A stretch of DNA of 5,178 nt from Schwartzia sp. (in: firmicutes) (GTDB taxonomy: Bacteria > Bacillota > Negativicutes > Selenomonadales > Selenomonadaceae): assembly GCA_017939945.1 (NCBI GenBank), contig JAGAZS010000309.1, forward strand, positions 1 through 5,178, in the 5' to 3' direction. How positions within the stretch are numbered: position 1 is the first letter of the stretch; each line of letters opens with the position of its first letter. Below are positions 1-5,178 of the stretch, in pieces. Both the position numbers and the translations under genes were made by a program. A model generated the notes under the pieces. It ran no database searches and was not told the origin of the DNA. It worked only from the letters and a program-made list of their open reading frames with translations.

Positions 1-67
1 AAAAGCGGGATATAAGTTCAAATGCCCCTACGCTTCAACCGAAGCGCAGGGGCATTTCTCTATCCCG
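1..67 (-). terminator. Two-tier hairpin terminator after the glycosyltransferase gene
   Basis: Arms 20-36 and 41-57 form a 17-bp helix with a four-base loop. On the minus-strand RNA its single irregular pair (positions 30/47) is a G-U wobble, while on the plus strand it would be an A-C mismatch, which favours minus-strand function. An outer 7-bp inverted repeat (6-12 with 61-67) clamps this hairpin across a 3/7-base internal loop. Read on the minus strand the outer stem is followed by CTTTT, at which point the window ends, so the full T-run cannot be seen. The inner stem alone has only a TTT tail. It begins nine bases past the TAG stop. Confidence 0.8.
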
Positions 68-75
68 TGTTTTCT

Positions 76-1050
76 CTATCTTGTTGTTCTCGCTCCGACC
101 GCCGACGGGCCGCCGGTGGCCTCGTCCTTCGGCTTCCCCCGTGCGATCAGGTACAGCGGACGACCTTTCGTTTCCTCGAAAATGCGTCCGATATATTCAC
201 CCATGATTCCCAATATGATAAGCTGAAAGCCGCCGAAGAACAGGATGCAGCCGAGGATCGTCGCCCAGCCGGGGACGGCGTCGTTTTCGATATACTTGAC
301 GAACAGCACATGCAGGAACAGGCAGAAGCTGACGAAGCCGCAGAACACGCCGCCGTACAACGCGAACCGGAGCGGCAGCGTCGAATAGGCCAGGATGCCG
401 TCCAATGCGAAATGCAGCATTTTTCTCGGCGAGAATTTCGATACGCCGGCAAAACGCGGCGGCGCGACGAATTCAAGTTTTTTCTGTCGGTATCCCATCG
501 CGCCCACCATGCCGCGAATGAACCGAGCGTGCTCGCGATAGCGGCGGAACGCGCGAACCACGACGCCGTCCATCAGCCGAAAATCCGAACCGCCGGGCTG
601 GATCGGCACCGTGGAAATCATGTTCAGCAGCTTGTAGTAGAGATTCGACGTCGCCTTTTTGATGAACGAGACACCCTCCGTCGTCTTGCGGATGGTCTGC
701 ACGACCTCATAGCCGTTTTCCCATTCTGTCAGAAGCATCGGAATCATTTCCGGCGGATGCTGCATGTCGCCGTCCATCATGATGACCGCGTCGCCGTCGG
801 CGTAATCGAGACCGCAGGTCAGCGCGATCTGGTGCCCGGAATTCCGCGCGAGGAAAATCGGCTGCACCCGCTCGTCCTCCTGCTCCAGCGCGTGCAGGAT
901 TTCCCGGCTGGAATCCGTCGAGCCGTCGTCGACAAAAACCAGTTCAAAGTTGTAAGGCAACGGCTCCATGACCGTCCTGATCGCCTCGTAAAAGTGCCGG
1001 ATATTCACTTCCTCGTTGTAAACCGGCACCACAATCGAAATCAGCTTCAA
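76..1050 (-). CDS. Family 2 glycosyltransferase, polyprenyl-phosphate sugar transferase type (GtrB/DPM1-like)
   Basis: With the TTG start at 1050 the protein has 324 residues, near the usual 310-330 of the GtrB/ArnC/YkcC-like group. The GT-A domain opens with LISIVVPVYNEE (3-14), then FVDDGSTDSS (39-48) for nucleotide-sugar binding, ARNSGHQIALTCGLDYADGD (68-87) and the metal-site block MMDGDMQHPPE (91-101), followed by GGSDFRLMD (153-161) and the FSPRKMLHFALDGI helix (206-219). Two membrane helices follow at about 227-252 and 263-288, with GEYIGRIFEETKGRPLYL closing the conserved region. Such enzymes move a sugar from a nucleotide donor to undecaprenyl phosphate on the inner membrane face for glycan or lipid decoration. 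The sugar cannot be told from sequence. No GtrA-like flippase is visible, though the downstream side is cut off. The gene is a separate unit with its own promoter. Confidence 0.9.
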   Translation of the reverse strand: MKLISIVVPVYNEEVNIRHFYEAIRTVMEPLPYNFELVFVDDGSTDSSREILHALEQEDERVQPIFLARNSGHQIALTCGLDYADGDAVIMMDGDMQHPPEMIPMLLTEWENGYEVVQTIRKTTEGVSFIKKATSNLYYKLLNMISTVPIQPGGSDFRLMDGVVVRAFRRYREHARFIRGMVGAMGYRQKKLEFVAPPRFAGVSKFSPRKMLHFALDGILAYSTLPLRFALYGGVFCGFVSFCLFLHVLFVKYIENDAVPGWATILGCILFFGGFQLIILGIMGEYIGRIFEETKGRPLYLIARGKPKDEATGGPSAVGARTTR

Positions 1051-1065
1051 GAAATCCCCTTCTCC
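1048..1065 (-). promoter_or_regulatory. Ribosome-binding site and TTG start of the glycosyltransferase
   Basis: On the minus strand GGAGAAGGGG (1065-1056) lies five bases before TTG at 1050-1048, which is the codon directly before KLISIVVPVYNEE, the normal beginning of the family. The in-frame ATG at 1092 lacks such a site and lies within the predicted -10 box, so it would not be on the transcript. The open frame running further up to 1476 lies antiphase over cheV and is non-coding. Confidence 0.75.
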
Positions 1066-1087
1066 ATGTAGAAAAATTGCCTTGCCT

Positions 1088-1116
1088 ATCATATCATATC
1101 CGCCGCTCGAAAACAA
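1088..1116 (-). promoter_or_regulatory. Sigma-A-type promoter of the glycosyltransferase gene
   Basis: On the minus strand a -35 like TTGTTT (1116-1111) is followed after 17 bases by TATGAT (1093-1088), with TG one base upstream of the -10 (1096-1095), giving an extended -10. It sits between the cheV terminator tail (1127) and the gene. The predicted transcript start near 1081 leaves a leader of about 30 bases before the TTG start at 1050. Not experimentally shown. Confidence 0.65.
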
Positions 1117-1126
1117 CGAAGCCCAC

Positions 1127-1161
1127 AAAAAAACGCCGCGTGAATCATTGTTCACGCGGCG
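1127..1161 (-). terminator. Intrinsic terminator of cheV
   Basis: A perfect 11-bp inverted repeat (arms 1134-1144 and 1151-1161, six-base loop) starts 14 bases after the cheV stop codon. Read on the minus strand, the GC-rich stem is followed directly by seven T residues (1133-1127). This is a classic Rho-independent terminator and separates cheV from the glycosyltransferase unit. Confidence 0.95.
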
Positions 1162-1175
1162 GCATTGTTTTCCTG

Positions 1176-2111
1176 TCAATCCTCCTGTTTTTTCTTGATG
1201 CCAAAAATAAGATCGTCGAGAAGCCCGATGAGCTGGTTTATTTCCGGCTTCGCGATCTGGCCGTTGGCGCCGAGTTCGTCGCCCTTGCGGCGCATTTCTT
1301 CGTTGATCAGCGACGAGAACAGCACGACGGGGATGTCGTGCAGACGCTCGTTCTCGCGAATCAGCTTCAGCAAGCGATGACCGTCCATCTGCGGCATTTC
1401 GATATCGGTGACGACGAGGCGGACAAGGCTCTCGATCGGCGCGTCTTTCTTCGCCAACGCTTCGAGGTAATCCCACGCCTCTTTGCCGTTGGAATACGGC
1501 TTCACATAGTTGTAGCCTGACTCATGCAGCGTCGTGGTCAACAGATCGCGCAACATCGGCGAGTCCTCGGCGACAACGATATGCTCCTTCGAGCGGCGTT
1601 CCTTCAGGTCGGCCTCGGCTTCCTCGAAGGTGGTCAGCTTCGCGTTGATTTCCGGATTGACCTCGGCGATGATCGTCTCAAAGTCGAGCAGCAATACGAT
1701 CTTCTCGCCGAACTTCACGATGCCGACGACGCGGGACTGGTCGCCGACCTCCGGCGCCGGCTCCATGTCCTTCCACGATACGCGATGGATACGGGACACG
1801 TTGTCGACGAGGAAGCCGATATAGTAAGCGTTTATTTCTGTGACGATGATATTCTTCGCGCGTTCCGTCCCTCCGACGTTCAGGCAGCGCGGCAGATTGA
1901 CGAGCGGCATGGAACGCCCGCGCAGCGTGAAAAGGCCGTCGATATACGGATGCGCCTGCGGCATTTCCGTGACCGGGAAATCCGCCGCCGTGATGACCTC
2001 GCGCACCTTCGCGACGTTGATTCCGTAGTTGACGTCGCCAATGCCGAACTCGACGATTTCAAATTCGTTCGTCCCTGTTTCCAGAAGGATGCCTTTTTTG
2101 TCCTCTGCCAT
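1176..2111 (-). CDS. cheV: CheV chemotaxis coupling protein (CheW domain plus receiver domain)
   Basis: The protein has 311 residues, matching Bacillus subtilis CheV (about 303). The CheW-like half covers about residues 15-152: FEIVEFGIGDVNYGINVAKVREVI, HPYIDGLFTLRGRSMPLVNL and RVVGIVKFGEKIVLLLDFETI are typical. After an acidic linker, a response-regulator receiver domain occupies about 176-303, with the acidic pair Glu182-Asp183, phospho-acceptor Asp236 in VVTDIEMPQMDG, the Ser266 switch in LFSS and Lys288 in AKPE, all the key residues. CheV couples chemoreceptors to the CheA kinase in the polar array and helps adaptation through phosphorylation of its receiver. It implies that the organism is motile or descends from a motile one. 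No other chemotaxis gene is beside it; it has its own promoter and terminator, so it appears monocistronic. The ATG at 2111 has a G-rich ribosome-binding stretch (GGGGG at 2119-2123) seven bases upstream. Confidence 0.96.
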   Translation of the reverse strand: MAEDKKGILLETGTNEFEIVEFGIGDVNYGINVAKVREVITAADFPVTEMPQAHPYIDGLFTLRGRSMPLVNLPRCLNVGGTERAKNIIVTEINAYYIGFLVDNVSRIHRVSWKDMEPAPEVGDQSRVVGIVKFGEKIVLLLDFETIIAEVNPEINAKLTTFEEAEADLKERRSKEHIVVAEDSPMLRDLLTTTLHESGYNYVKPYSNGKEAWDYLEALAKKDAPIESLVRLVVTDIEMPQMDGHRLLKLIRENERLHDIPVVLFSSLINEEMRRKGDELGANGQIAKPEINQLIGLLDDLIFGIKKKQED

Positions 2112-2128
2112 GCAATCGCCCCCAAAAT

Positions 2129-2156
2129 CTCCCCCGATTCCCTTGCGGGACGGAAG
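2129..2156 (-). promoter_or_regulatory. GCAA-capped hairpin in the cheV leader
   Basis: On the minus strand TCCC (2150-2147), loop GCAA (2146-2143) and GGGA (2142-2139) form a GNRA-type tetraloop hairpin. Flanking bases CTTCCG (2156-2151) can pair further with the CGGGGGAG stretch (2136-2129) across a two-base AT bulge. It ends five bases before the G-rich ribosome-binding stretch of cheV (2123-2119). It matches no riboswitch class that I recognise; a role in translation or mRNA stability is only a possibility. Confidence 0.4.
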
Positions 2157-2238
2157 TTCTCATACAGTGATAATTCGCCATGTGCGAAAAATTTCCTGCT
2201 TTACTCTAAAAAAAGCTTTTCCGCATAACTCTCTGTGT

Positions 2239-2268
2239 ATTATATCATAGCTGTCAGAAATTTTACAA
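2239..2268 (-). promoter_or_regulatory. Sigma-A-type promoter of cheV
   Basis: On the minus strand TTGTAA (2268-2263) and a consensus TATAAT (2244-2239) are 18 bases apart, and TG at 2247-2246 makes an extended -10. Transcription should start near 2232, giving a leader of about 120 bases. It is a vegetative rather than sigma-D (flagellar) type promoter. It is the best -10 in the intergenic region. Confidence 0.75.
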
Positions 2269-2275
2269 CGCTTTC

Positions 2276-2297
2276 TTCATTTCTTTTTCATTTCTTT
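2276..2297 (-). repeat. Perfect 11-bp A-rich tandem direct repeat upstream of the cheV -35
   Basis: Two adjoining identical copies of AAAGAAATGAA (minus-strand reading; 2297-2287 and 2286-2276) lie seven bases upstream of the -35. Relative to the predicted transcript start they cover about -45 to -66, overlapping where an UP element contacts the RNA polymerase alpha subunits. The 11-bp period is about one helical turn. The role is inference: UP element, curved DNA or a regulator site. Confidence 0.6.
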
Positions 2298-2336
2298 TGC
2301 GAATCGCCGATATTTTCTTCCCCGTTTCCCGGCAGC

Positions 2337-2440
2337 CATGTCCACTGGACTCGACCTTCGCTTCACTCGGTCTCCCCAAGTGTCCAGGCATGCGTCGCAC
2401 TAAACTTGCACTTCGCTGTCGCTCGCGCTCATCAAGTGCT
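2337..2440. repeat. Two diverged tandem copies of a hairpin-forming intergenic repeat
   Basis: Unit A (2337-2388) and unit B (2389-2440) each run CATG, TC, CACT, then an identical CTTCGCT core (2357-2363 and 2411-2417), a CTCG element and a closing CAAGTG (2377-2382 and 2433-2438). By eye about three quarters of positions match. Each has inverted ends (CACT with AGTG). Unit A can form CTGGAC (2345-2350) with GTCCAG (2382-2387) around GACC (2353-2356) with GGTC (2369-2372). Unit B pairs GCACTT (2408-2413) with AAGTGC (2434-2439). No T-run follows on the minus strand, so this is not a standard terminator. It resembles REP-like dispersed repeats, but dispersal cannot be tested here. Unit B contains the cvfB stop codon. 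Confidence 0.6.
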
Positions 2441-3355
2441 CTCGCGCAAAAACGTCCAGCCGTCCCGCTGCTCGATTTTCCCTTCCTTCAGCAGATGGCC
2501 GAGCGCGCGTTTGAACGCCGCCTTGCTGATGCCGAACTTGTCGCGGATGATTTCCGGCGAGGTCGCATCGCTGTACGGCATGCGCCCATGACGTTCACGC
2601 ATCAGCGCAAGGATCGCATCGCTGTCCGTCACCAGCGCTTTTTCCTTGACCTCGCGGAGCGAAGCGTTGAGCCGCCCGTCCTCCCGCAGGAAGGTCACGC
2701 GCGCCGTAACGGTCTCGCCGACCCGCGGCCGCGTTTTCATTTCCTTCTTGTCAATAAAGACGATGTACCGCTCCTTTGAAAACAGGAACGCGCCCTTATC
2801 TGTATAATTATAGATTTCTCCTGTCACGCTGTCGCCGACCTTGACTCCCTCTGCAGGCTTCGAGGCGCGGCGTATCTCGTCCTCGACCTCCATCGTCACA
2901 GCAAGGCGTCCCGATTTGTCGGTGTAAAGCTTCGCCCAGACGCGTTCGCCGATCCGCGGGCGTCCGCGCATTCCGGCGAAGGGCATGAAAATTCCGCGTT
3001 CCGCGCCTACGTCGAGGAATGCGCCGTCCTTGCTGACGTTGACGACCTTCATGCGCGCGATCTGCCCTTCCTTCATTTTCGGCACGCGCATACTGGCGGT
3101 CAGGCGGCGCTTCGGGTCGCGATAGAGAAAGACCTCAACCTCGTCGCCGACGGCGACGGGCGCCGTCTGCTGCTGCGTATGCAAAAGCACGTCGTCGCTG
3201 GTATTGCCCGTTTCCGCGTCGAGGAACGCGCCCATCTCGCCGAGGCGCACGACCCGCATCACGGCCACCATTCCCTCGTGGACGCTCCGGCGTTTGCGCA
3301 CGGGAATTTGCTGTTCCTCCACGGGTTCCGGTCTATGGTTTTGCTCTTCCGTCAT
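2432..3355 (-). CDS. cvfB: S1-domain RNA-binding protein of the CvfB/YitL family
   Basis: The protein has 307 residues, close to the roughly 300 of Staphylococcus aureus CvfB. After a hydrophilic tail of about 27 residues come three S1-like beta-barrel units at about 28-92, 95-158 and 171-236. Repeated landmarks are VVRLGEMGAFLD, VVNVSKDGAFLDVG and YTDKGAFLF, with strand endings RRLTASMR, GRLAVTME and GRLNASLR. A C-terminal winged-helix segment at about 243-305 contains SPEIIRDKFGISKAAFKRALGHLLKEGKIEQRDGWTF split over its recognition helix. Family members bind RNA and affect virulence-gene expression in staphylococci; the role here is not known beyond RNA binding. The ATG has GAGG eight bases upstream, lying in the last codons of rsfS, so translation is likely coupled. 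The last codons (REST) and the stop lie within an intergenic-type repeat. No T-tailed terminator follows. Confidence 0.9.
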   Translation of the reverse strand: MTEEQNHRPEPVEEQQIPVRKRRSVHEGMVAVMRVVRLGEMGAFLDAETGNTSDDVLLHTQQQTAPVAVGDEVEVFLYRDPKRRLTASMRVPKMKEGQIARMKVVNVSKDGAFLDVGAERGIFMPFAGMRGRPRIGERVWAKLYTDKSGRLAVTMEVEDEIRRASKPAEGVKVGDSVTGEIYNYTDKGAFLFSKERYIVFIDKKEMKTRPRVGETVTARVTFLREDGRLNASLREVKEKALVTDSDAILALMRERHGRMPYSDATSPEIIRDKFGISKAAFKRALGHLLKEGKIEQRDGWTFLREST

Positions 3356-3367
3356 GCATCAATCCTC
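3356..3367 (-). promoter_or_regulatory. cvfB ribosome-binding site inside the end of rsfS
   Basis: GAGG (3367-3364, minus strand) lies in the Glu-Asp codons that end rsfS, eight bases before the cvfB ATG at 3355. The rsfS TGA lies between the two, so ribosomes finishing rsfS can reinitiate on cvfB. Confidence 0.7.
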
Positions 3368-3709
3368 ATAGGGCGTCAGTTCCGCGTCGCCCCAAAGCTG
3401 CTCCAGCGCGTAATACTCGCGGCTGTCGCGGGTAAAGACGTGCAGCACGCAGTCGCCGTAGTCCATCAAAATCCATTCACCTTCGCGGTAGCCTTCCTTG
3501 TGGCTGAAGGTCACGCCCGCCTCCTCCAGCTTTTCCTCTACCGCGTCCGCGATGGCGCGTGTCTGGGTGGTAGAATTCGCCGAGCAAACGACGAAATAAT
3601 CGGTCGCGACCGTCAGCCCCTCCATCTTCATCAGGACGATGTCGTGCGCCTTCTTGCTGCTCGCCGCCTCGGCAATCGCTTCGGCCAGCTTTCTCGATGT
3701 CTCAAACAA
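3359..3709 (-). CDS. rsfS: Ribosomal silencing factor RsfS
   Basis: The protein has 116 residues, the usual length for the RsfS/Iojap/DUF143 family. Visible landmarks are SRKLAEAIAEAASSKKAHDIV near the N-terminus, TDYFVVCSANSTTQTRAIAD (36-55), EGYREGEWILMDYGDCVLHVF (72-92) and REYYALEQLWGDA (97-109); the last two form the conserved beta-sheet core and C-terminal helix. RsfS binds ribosomal protein uL14 on the large subunit and blocks joining with the small subunit, lowering translation in starvation or stationary phase. The start is TTG: the only in-frame codons upstream run back to the LCP stop TAG six codons earlier, and the next in-frame Met is residue 28, inside the conserved domain. A 15-nt gap separates it from the LCP gene, and cvfB follows after 3 nt, so it is an internal operon gene. 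Confidence 0.95.
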   Translation of the reverse strand: MFETSRKLAEAIAEAASSKKAHDIVLMKMEGLTVATDYFVVCSANSTTQTRAIADAVEEKLEEAGVTFSHKEGYREGEWILMDYGDCVLHVFTRDSREYYALEQLWGDAELTPYED

Positions 3710-3724
3710 ATGGCCACTTCCTTT
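3710..3724 (-). promoter_or_regulatory. Ribosome-binding site deciding the rsfS TTG start
   Basis: The 15-base gap after the LCP stop begins with AAAGGA on the minus strand (3724-3719), nine bases before TTG at 3709. No ATG or GTG exists in frame between the LCP stop codon and the conserved domain, so TTG is the only reasonable start. Confidence 0.75.
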
Positions 3725-4741
3725 CTAGTTATTGTTATTTTCTTCCGGCGCATTTTCTTCCGCTTTCGGGAAAAGCGCCTTCATTTTGATTGCTATCTGT
3801 TCCTTGTCCGGCAGCCATATTTTTTCGTCGCCCGCATAAGGACTGCCCGGCAGCATGATGGTCTCCGGATCCTCCTTGGAAAGCCCCTGCAAGACCTCCG
3901 CCAAATGCGCGCTGTCCCAGACCTCGACGTTGGTATCGACCTGCTCCTGCAAAATCTTCATCAACGCCGGCAAATGTCCCAAGGTATTCACGTTCAGGAT
4001 TCGCTCATAAAGGGCCTTCATAAAGCGGTGCTGCCGCTGGACGCGCCCGACGTCGCCCAGCTCGCCGCTGCGGAACCGCAGATATTTTTGCGCGGTTTCG
4101 CCGTTCATGCGCTGGAAGCCCTGCGGGATATGGATGGAAAGCCCGAGTTCCGGGTCCTCGTAGTCCATGCGCATTTCCACATAGGCGTCAATCCCGCCCA
4201 GCGCGTCAATGAAGCTGCCGAAGGCTTTCGCGTCCACGACGGCGTAATAATGGACGGAAACGCCCAGCAGGTTCCGAACCGCGTCGATCATACCCGATAC
4301 GCCGACCTCGGAATATTTTTCGCCGAGCTTTTCCCACGTCACACCGTCCGCCGCCGTCACCACCGTGCCGCGCGGGATCGAGATCACGCGCACCTTGCCG
4401 GTGGTGTTGTCGAGGCTGACGAGCAGCATGGTGTCCGCGTGGCCGCCGCCGAAGTCGCCGCCCTTGTCCACGCCGAGCACCAGGATATTCATATACGCTT
4501 CAAACTTCTCGTCCATCGGCACGCGCGCCGCTTCCCGCCGCTCGCGGAAATTCTCATACTTTGCGTGATACTCGCGATAAACCGCCGCGCCCCTGCACAG
4601 CTCCAGCCAGGATCCCCATCCGACGGCGGCGAAAAAACAGAGGAGCAGCGCAAGCTTGAAAAGGCCGAGAATCGCCCGAAGCAGCCGTTTCCTGCGCTTC
4701 GCGCGGATATTGTTCCGCGTCTCGCTTTGCTTTTTCGTCAT
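3725..4741 (-). CDS. LytR-CpsA-Psr (LCP) family membrane-anchored phosphotransferase
   Basis: The protein has 338 residues. A short basic cytoplasmic N-terminus (KKQSETRNNIRAKRRKR) precedes one membrane segment at about residues 22-44, so the rest should face outward. After a charged linker the LCP domain runs from about residue 84 to 245. It shows NILVLGVD (85-92), HADT (101-104), SIPRGT (121-126) and a late block with Arg222, Arg224, Asp230, Arg233 and Gln237, matching the R-x-R...D..GR...Q pattern that contacts the polyprenyl pyrophosphate in this family. A C-terminal region of about 90 residues ends in a low-complexity EENNNN tail. LCP proteins transfer undecaprenyl-linked polymers such as teichoic acids or capsule onto peptidoglycan; the polymer here is unknown. 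Two positions differ from the common motif: HADT for RSDT/RADT, and IPRGT for IPRDT. The ATG is preceded by AGAGGGGG with four bases spacing and overlaps the yqeK stop. Confidence 0.92.
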   Translation of the reverse strand: MTKKQSETRNNIRAKRRKRLLRAILGLFKLALLLCFFAAVGWGSWLELCRGAAVYREYHAKYENFRERREAARVPMDEKFEAYMNILVLGVDKGGDFGGGHADTMLLVSLDNTTGKVRVISIPRGTVVTAADGVTWEKLGEKYSEVGVSGMIDAVRNLLGVSVHYYAVVDAKAFGSFIDALGGIDAYVEMRMDYEDPELGLSIHIPQGFQRMNGETAQKYLRFRSGELGDVGRVQRQHRFMKALYERILNVNTLGHLPALMKILQEQVDTNVEVWDSAHLAEVLQGLSKEDPETIMLPGSPYAGDEKIWLPDKEQIAIKMKALFPKAEENAPEENNNN

Positions 4742-5178
4742 CGCGCCCCCTCTTCCGTGCCCCGGCGGGCCAGCAATAACTCGTTCCGCGCAAGCACCGT
4801 GTCCGGGTGGACCAAATGACCTTTTTCCAATACGAAAGCGATCGAGCGGGTCAGCCCGGCCAATGTCATTTCATCCAGCGAAGCGCTGCGCGCAAGTTCG
4901 CGCAGCTTTTCGACGCCGGGATAATCCCGCGTTGGCTCCATCATGTCCGCAAAATAAATGATCTTGTCAAGCGCCGTCATCGCGCTGCCGCCCACCGTAT
5001 GCCGCGCAATCGCCCGCAGGATTTCGGCGTCATCGACGCCGTAAACTTCACGGGCGACATGAGCGCCCAGCGGCGCGTGCAGCAAAAGCGGCATGGCACG
5101 CTCGACCTCGCCGTATTCGACGCCCCGCGCGTCCGCCTCCGCCGTCATCGCCTCATTGGGGAACTGCCGCGCGCAGTC
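4738..5178 (-). CDS. yqeK: YqeK-type HD-domain Ap4A hydrolase, 5'-truncated by window edge
   Basis: Only the last 146 codons are present; the frame stays open to the window edge, so the start is missing. The first visible codons read DCARQFPNEA, which fits the point just after the His of the HD metal-binding motif (YqeK proteins usually show HDCA or HDYA here). Further on come LLLHAPLGAHVA, RAIARHTVGG, then ALDKIIYFADMMEPTRDYPGV, the signature block of the family with its later metal-ligand His and Asp residues. Members of the family are cytoplasmic metal-dependent hydrolases that split diadenosine tetraphosphate symmetrically into two ADP, clearing a stress nucleotide. In related genomes nadD normally lies immediately upstream, but that is outside this window. 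The TGA stop overlaps the ATG of the next gene by four bases (ATGA), indicating translational coupling. Family assignment is firm; the catalytic His itself cannot be checked here. Confidence 0.93.
   Translation of the reverse strand, partial: DCARQFPNEAMTAEADARGVEYGEVERAMPLLLHAPLGAHVAREVYGVDDAEILRAIARHTVGGSAMTALDKIIYFADMMEPTRDYPGVEKLRELARSASLDEMTLAGLTRSIAFVLEKGHLVHPDTVLARNELLLARRGTEEGAR

Larger units (their letters stand above)
2112..2431. other. Intergenic region between cvfB and cheV (320 bp)
   Basis: No gene is supported here on either strand. From the cvfB side it holds the hairpin repeat pair, a short spacer, the 11-bp tandem repeat, the cheV promoter and the cheV leader with its hairpin. 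The stretch from about 2160 to 2300 is clearly more AT-rich than its surroundings, as expected for a promoter region. No T-tailed terminator for the upstream operon is evident. Confidence 0.7.

Noticed and set aside
22..1071. Plus-strand open frame of 349 codons antisense to the glycosyltransferase
   Set aside because: It starts inside the terminator hairpin, has no family signature, and mirrors a clear GT2 gene on the other strand.
1051..1476. N-terminal extension of the glycosyltransferase frame into cheV
   Set aside because: The extension overlaps the receiver domain of cheV out of frame and crosses the cheV terminator; its translation is Arg-rich and unlike any GT2 leader.
2204..2220. 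AAAAGCTTTT palindrome with a T-run on the minus strand as a terminator
   Set aside because: The stem is only A-T pairs around GC, too weak for an intrinsic terminator, and it lies just downstream of the predicted cheV transcript start.
1524..2228. Plus-strand open frame of 234 codons opposite cheV
   Set aside because: Antisense shadow of cheV with low-complexity composition and no ribosome-binding site or domain.
2112..2232. Possible c-di-GMP (GEMM) riboswitch in the cheV leader
   Set aside because: A GCAA-capped stem is present, but the conserved core of that riboswitch class and its second paired helix are not seen.
2306..2313. Plus-strand GCCGATAT, identical to a sigma-D/sigma-28 flagellar -10 element
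   Set aside because: There is no TAAA -35 at the required spacing and no plus-strand gene downstream; the site lies upstream of cheV in the wrong orientation.
2337..2440. Repeat pair read as a minimal CRISPR array
   Set aside because: The two copies are diverged over their whole length and contiguous without spacers, and no cas gene is nearby.
3179..4819. Plus-strand open frame of 546 codons across the LCP, rsfS and cvfB genes
   Set aside because: It lies wholly antisense to three well-recognised genes, its product is rich in Arg, His and Gln with no recognisable domain, and such long antisense frames arise from biased third-position composition.

Overview
All six protein genes in this 5.2 kb window lie on the minus strand, so the biology reads from the right edge to the left. 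The DNA is moderately GC-rich and the encoded families are those of a Gram-positive-lineage bacterium (Bacillota). The order yqeK, LCP-family protein, rsfS, S1-domain cvfB is a housekeeping arrangement I associate with Negativicutes such as the Selenomonadales. A CheV gene fits a motile member of that group. This placement is inference from gene content and order; no rRNA or other decisive marker is present.

Right part (5178 to 2432): a tight operon. It holds the 3' portion of yqeK (HD-domain Ap4A hydrolase, cut by the window edge), a membrane-anchored LytR-CpsA-Psr protein (4-nt ATGA overlap with yqeK), rsfS (ribosomal silencing factor, TTG start, 15-nt gap) and cvfB (S1 domains plus winged helix, 3-nt gap). 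The close spacing implies one transcript whose promoter lies outside the window. It links nucleotide stress clearance, envelope polymer attachment, ribosome hibernation and RNA binding.

Middle (2431 to 2112): a 320-bp intergenic stretch. It carries two diverged tandem copies of a hairpin-forming repeat that runs into the 3' end of cvfB, then an A-rich 11-bp tandem repeat, a good sigma-A promoter with an extended -10, and a leader of about 120 nt with a GCAA-capped hairpin. This drives cheV (2111 to 1176), a CheW-REC chemotaxis adaptor, which ends at a textbook intrinsic terminator.

Left part (1126 to 1): a separate transcription unit with its own sigma-A promoter and a family 2 glycosyltransferase of the polyprenyl-phosphate type. 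The start is TTG at 1050, not the much more upstream ATG that the open frame allows. It ends in a long two-tier hairpin at the window edge.

I see no mobile element, CRISPR array, tRNA, rRNA or obviously novel system. The points most worth a second look are the intergenic repeat pair, the promoter architecture of cheV and the start-site choice of the glycosyltransferase.
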